A stretch of DNA of 64,000 nt from Hydractinia symbiolongicarpus (taxonomy: Eukaryota; Cnidaria; Hydrozoa; Anthoathecata; Hydractiniidae): positions 33,631,501 to 33,695,500 of the forward strand of contig NC_079878.1 of assembly GCF_029227915.1 (NCBI RefSeq), given 5' to 3'. The translations under genes were made by a program, and so were the position numbers. The notes below the pieces were generated by a model. The model searched no databases. It was given only the letters and a program-made list of their open reading frames with translations, and was not told the DNA's origin. The stretch's first letter is position 1; every line of letters starts with the position of its first letter. Positions 63,165-64,000 of the stretch are shown one piece after another.

Positions 63165-63184
63165 ATGGAATAGCATGGAATACG
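63165..63184 (+). promoter_or_regulatory. 10-bp duplication at the capsid gene start, creating a minimal upstream ORF
   Basis: The string atggaata occurs at 63165 and again at 63175. The first copy is a two-codon frame (ATG GAA TAG) that stops one base before the second ATG. The second has A at -3 and G at +4 and opens the long frame, so it is chosen as the start. The tiny upstream frame could lower or gate translation. Confidence 0.5.
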
Positions 63185-64000
63185 GGAAAAAGTTAAACCC
63201 AGAGCGTTCACTTAGAACCGCACATGGCGTAAAAGGAACGCATCAAAAAGTAATTGTTACTCACAACCCAAGTGAGATTGATCACAACCAGTTACTCCTG
63301 ATTAGGTTCCCTAATTTAGGTAACGATGATGTCATTGTTCCTGGTACTTCGAAAATAAGTTTCGACATTGATCTCGAGTCAAAAGCTGACACGAAGAGAA
63401 CATTGGTCTTTAACATAGGGAGGGCAATTGTTAAAAAGCTAGCTATCAAGTTCGAGGGTACCGAGATTCTAAGCATTGATGACTTTGATCTTTTCGGGTG
63501 CTACAGAGATTTATGGTTAGCCAAGTCTGAAAAAAGAAATGCAATAAGACAAGGTATCATCTTTGATGAAGGGTGTACAGAAAACTGTATGAAACTAAGA
63601 GTTGGAGCCGCGGATAAAGACGCATCGGAGGTAGCGGACAAAGCTATTTATGATGCATACAAAAACAAGTTCACCATACCACTAGATTTTGAAATGTTAG
63701 ATAGCACGATCCCATATTATCAGGCCGGATTAGGTAATAGGCTGTGTTATGAGATAACATTCAACAATTATGACAGGGTAGTATTATCAACACCTACCAA
63801 ACCTTCGGGTTCCGCCACGGCACCGGCGCCGGATGCTAAATACAAAATCTCCAACATATCTCTAGAATATGAGATTGTGACACAACCCACACTCGCCAGA
63901 TTTATTTCAAATGAATACCAAAACATGGCCGTGCTCTATGACAGATTCTTGAGACATAGACAAATTAGGGTGGATAAGTCAGACACAACATGGAATTGGT
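63175..64000 (+). CDS. Capsid-like protein, candidate Polinton/adintovirus major capsid (double jelly-roll), partial
   Basis: Open for 275 codons from ATG 63175 to the window edge with no stop, so the 3' part is missing. Major capsid proteins of this type are usually some 450-650 residues, so about half is seen. The product is beta-rich: LLLIRFPN near residue 43, KISFDIDLE, then FGCYRDLWL from residue 107, KFTIPLDFEML around 165-175, IPYYQAGLGNRLCYEI around 179-194, and a later strand SNISLEYEIV. The IPL-F-ML and G-N-LCYEITF-N-YD pattern is what I associate with Polinton and adintovirus major capsids. A short Ser/Ala/Pro linker (SGSATAPAPDA) lies near residues 208-220 and could be a surface loop. 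The gene follows the small beta-rich gene by 55 bp (from 63119), consistent with a capsid cluster. I see no frameshift in the visible part. The call rests on pattern recognition; structure prediction would test it. Confidence 0.65.
   Translation, partial: MEYGKKLNPERSLRTAHGVKGTHQKVIVTHNPSEIDHNQLLLIRFPNLGNDDVIVPGTSKISFDIDLESKADTKRTLVFNIGRAIVKKLAIKFEGTEILSIDDFDLFGCYRDLWLAKSEKRNAIRQGIIFDEGCTENCMKLRVGAADKDASEVADKAIYDAYKNKFTIPLDFEMLDSTIPYYQAGLGNRLCYEITFNNYDRVVLSTPTKPSGSATAPAPDAKYKISNISLEYEIVTQPTLARFISNEYQNMAVLYDRFLRHRQIRVDKSDTTWNW

Larger units (their letters stand above)
60437..64000. mobile_element. Left end of a Polinton/Maverick-like virus-like DNA transposon (partial)
   Basis: Non-satellite sequence starts with agagatagg and continues past the window. 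It holds four tightly packed intron-free reading frames on both strands, including a capsid-like protein. Polintons are 15-20 kb, have terminal inverted repeats starting with AG, make 6-bp target duplications and encode capsid proteins; the visible features agree with this. Diagnostic genes (retrovirus-like integrase, protein-primed family B polymerase, packaging ATPase, adenovirus-like protease) are not in view and would lie to the right. Alternatives are an endogenous adintovirus or a related virophage-like element, which grade into the same group. The frameshift at the end of one frame may mean the copy is decaying. Confidence 0.65.

Noticed and set aside
63282-63476. Minus-strand 64-residue frame
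   Set aside because: Antisense shadow of the capsid-like gene.
60437-64000. LTR retrotransposon or retrovirus
   Set aside because: No LTR, primer-binding site, gag or reverse-transcriptase motif; genes lie on both strands and a capsid-like beta-rich protein is present.

Overview
The window is almost certainly eukaryotic, most likely an invertebrate animal. About 94% of it (1-60436) is one head-to-tail satellite array. The remaining 3.56 kb (60437-64000) is the left end of a virus-like DNA transposon of Polinton/Maverick (adintovirus-like) type, which runs off the right edge. No rRNA, tRNA, CRISPR or bacterial-style operon was seen. Species cannot be told from the sequence alone.

Satellite (1-60436). 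The monomer is about 372 bp and AT-rich, with roughly 160 copies all in the same orientation. The array is a mosaic of independently amplified higher-order repeats (HORs): a 1115-bp trimer at the left edge; pentamer copies at about 2.2-5.9 kb; a very homogeneous 1861-bp pentamer (types P-Q-R-S-T) at 7448-23824, including two tandem 2977-bp octamers (PQRSTRST); a 1395-bp unit built around a 279-bp truncated monomer at 23.5-26.2 kb; mixed, more diverged monomers at 26.2-38.5 kb; a 1119-bp trimer with 746-bp dimer at 38527-42629; segments repeated at 3725 bp spacing at 44.9-51.2 kb; and another pentamer of about 1.86 kb at 52.2-60.4 kb. Chimeric monomers, a short conversion-like patch and internal deletions record unequal exchange. 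The short reading frames within the array are not genes.

Element (60437-64000). Satellite identity stops abruptly at 60436, in the middle of a monomer. The next bases start with AG, the reported terminal dinucleotide of Polintons, and the preceding six bases are a candidate target-site duplication. After a 125-bp terminal region with 40-bp repeats and a strong G-run cluster come four compactly packed genes. Two lie on the minus strand: a small conserved protein (60562-61092) and a 393-residue protein with a C-terminal membrane anchor (61344-62525). Two lie on the plus strand: a small beta-rich protein with a frameshift near its end (62564-63055, displaced tail to 63119) and a capsid-like protein open to the window edge (63175-64000). 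The two gene pairs diverge from a 38-bp AT-rich spacer.

Reading: a Polinton-like element appears to have inserted into an existing satellite array. The capsid side is in view; integrase, protein-primed DNA polymerase, packaging ATPase and protease, if present, lie to the right. Family assignments come from pattern recognition, without a database search.
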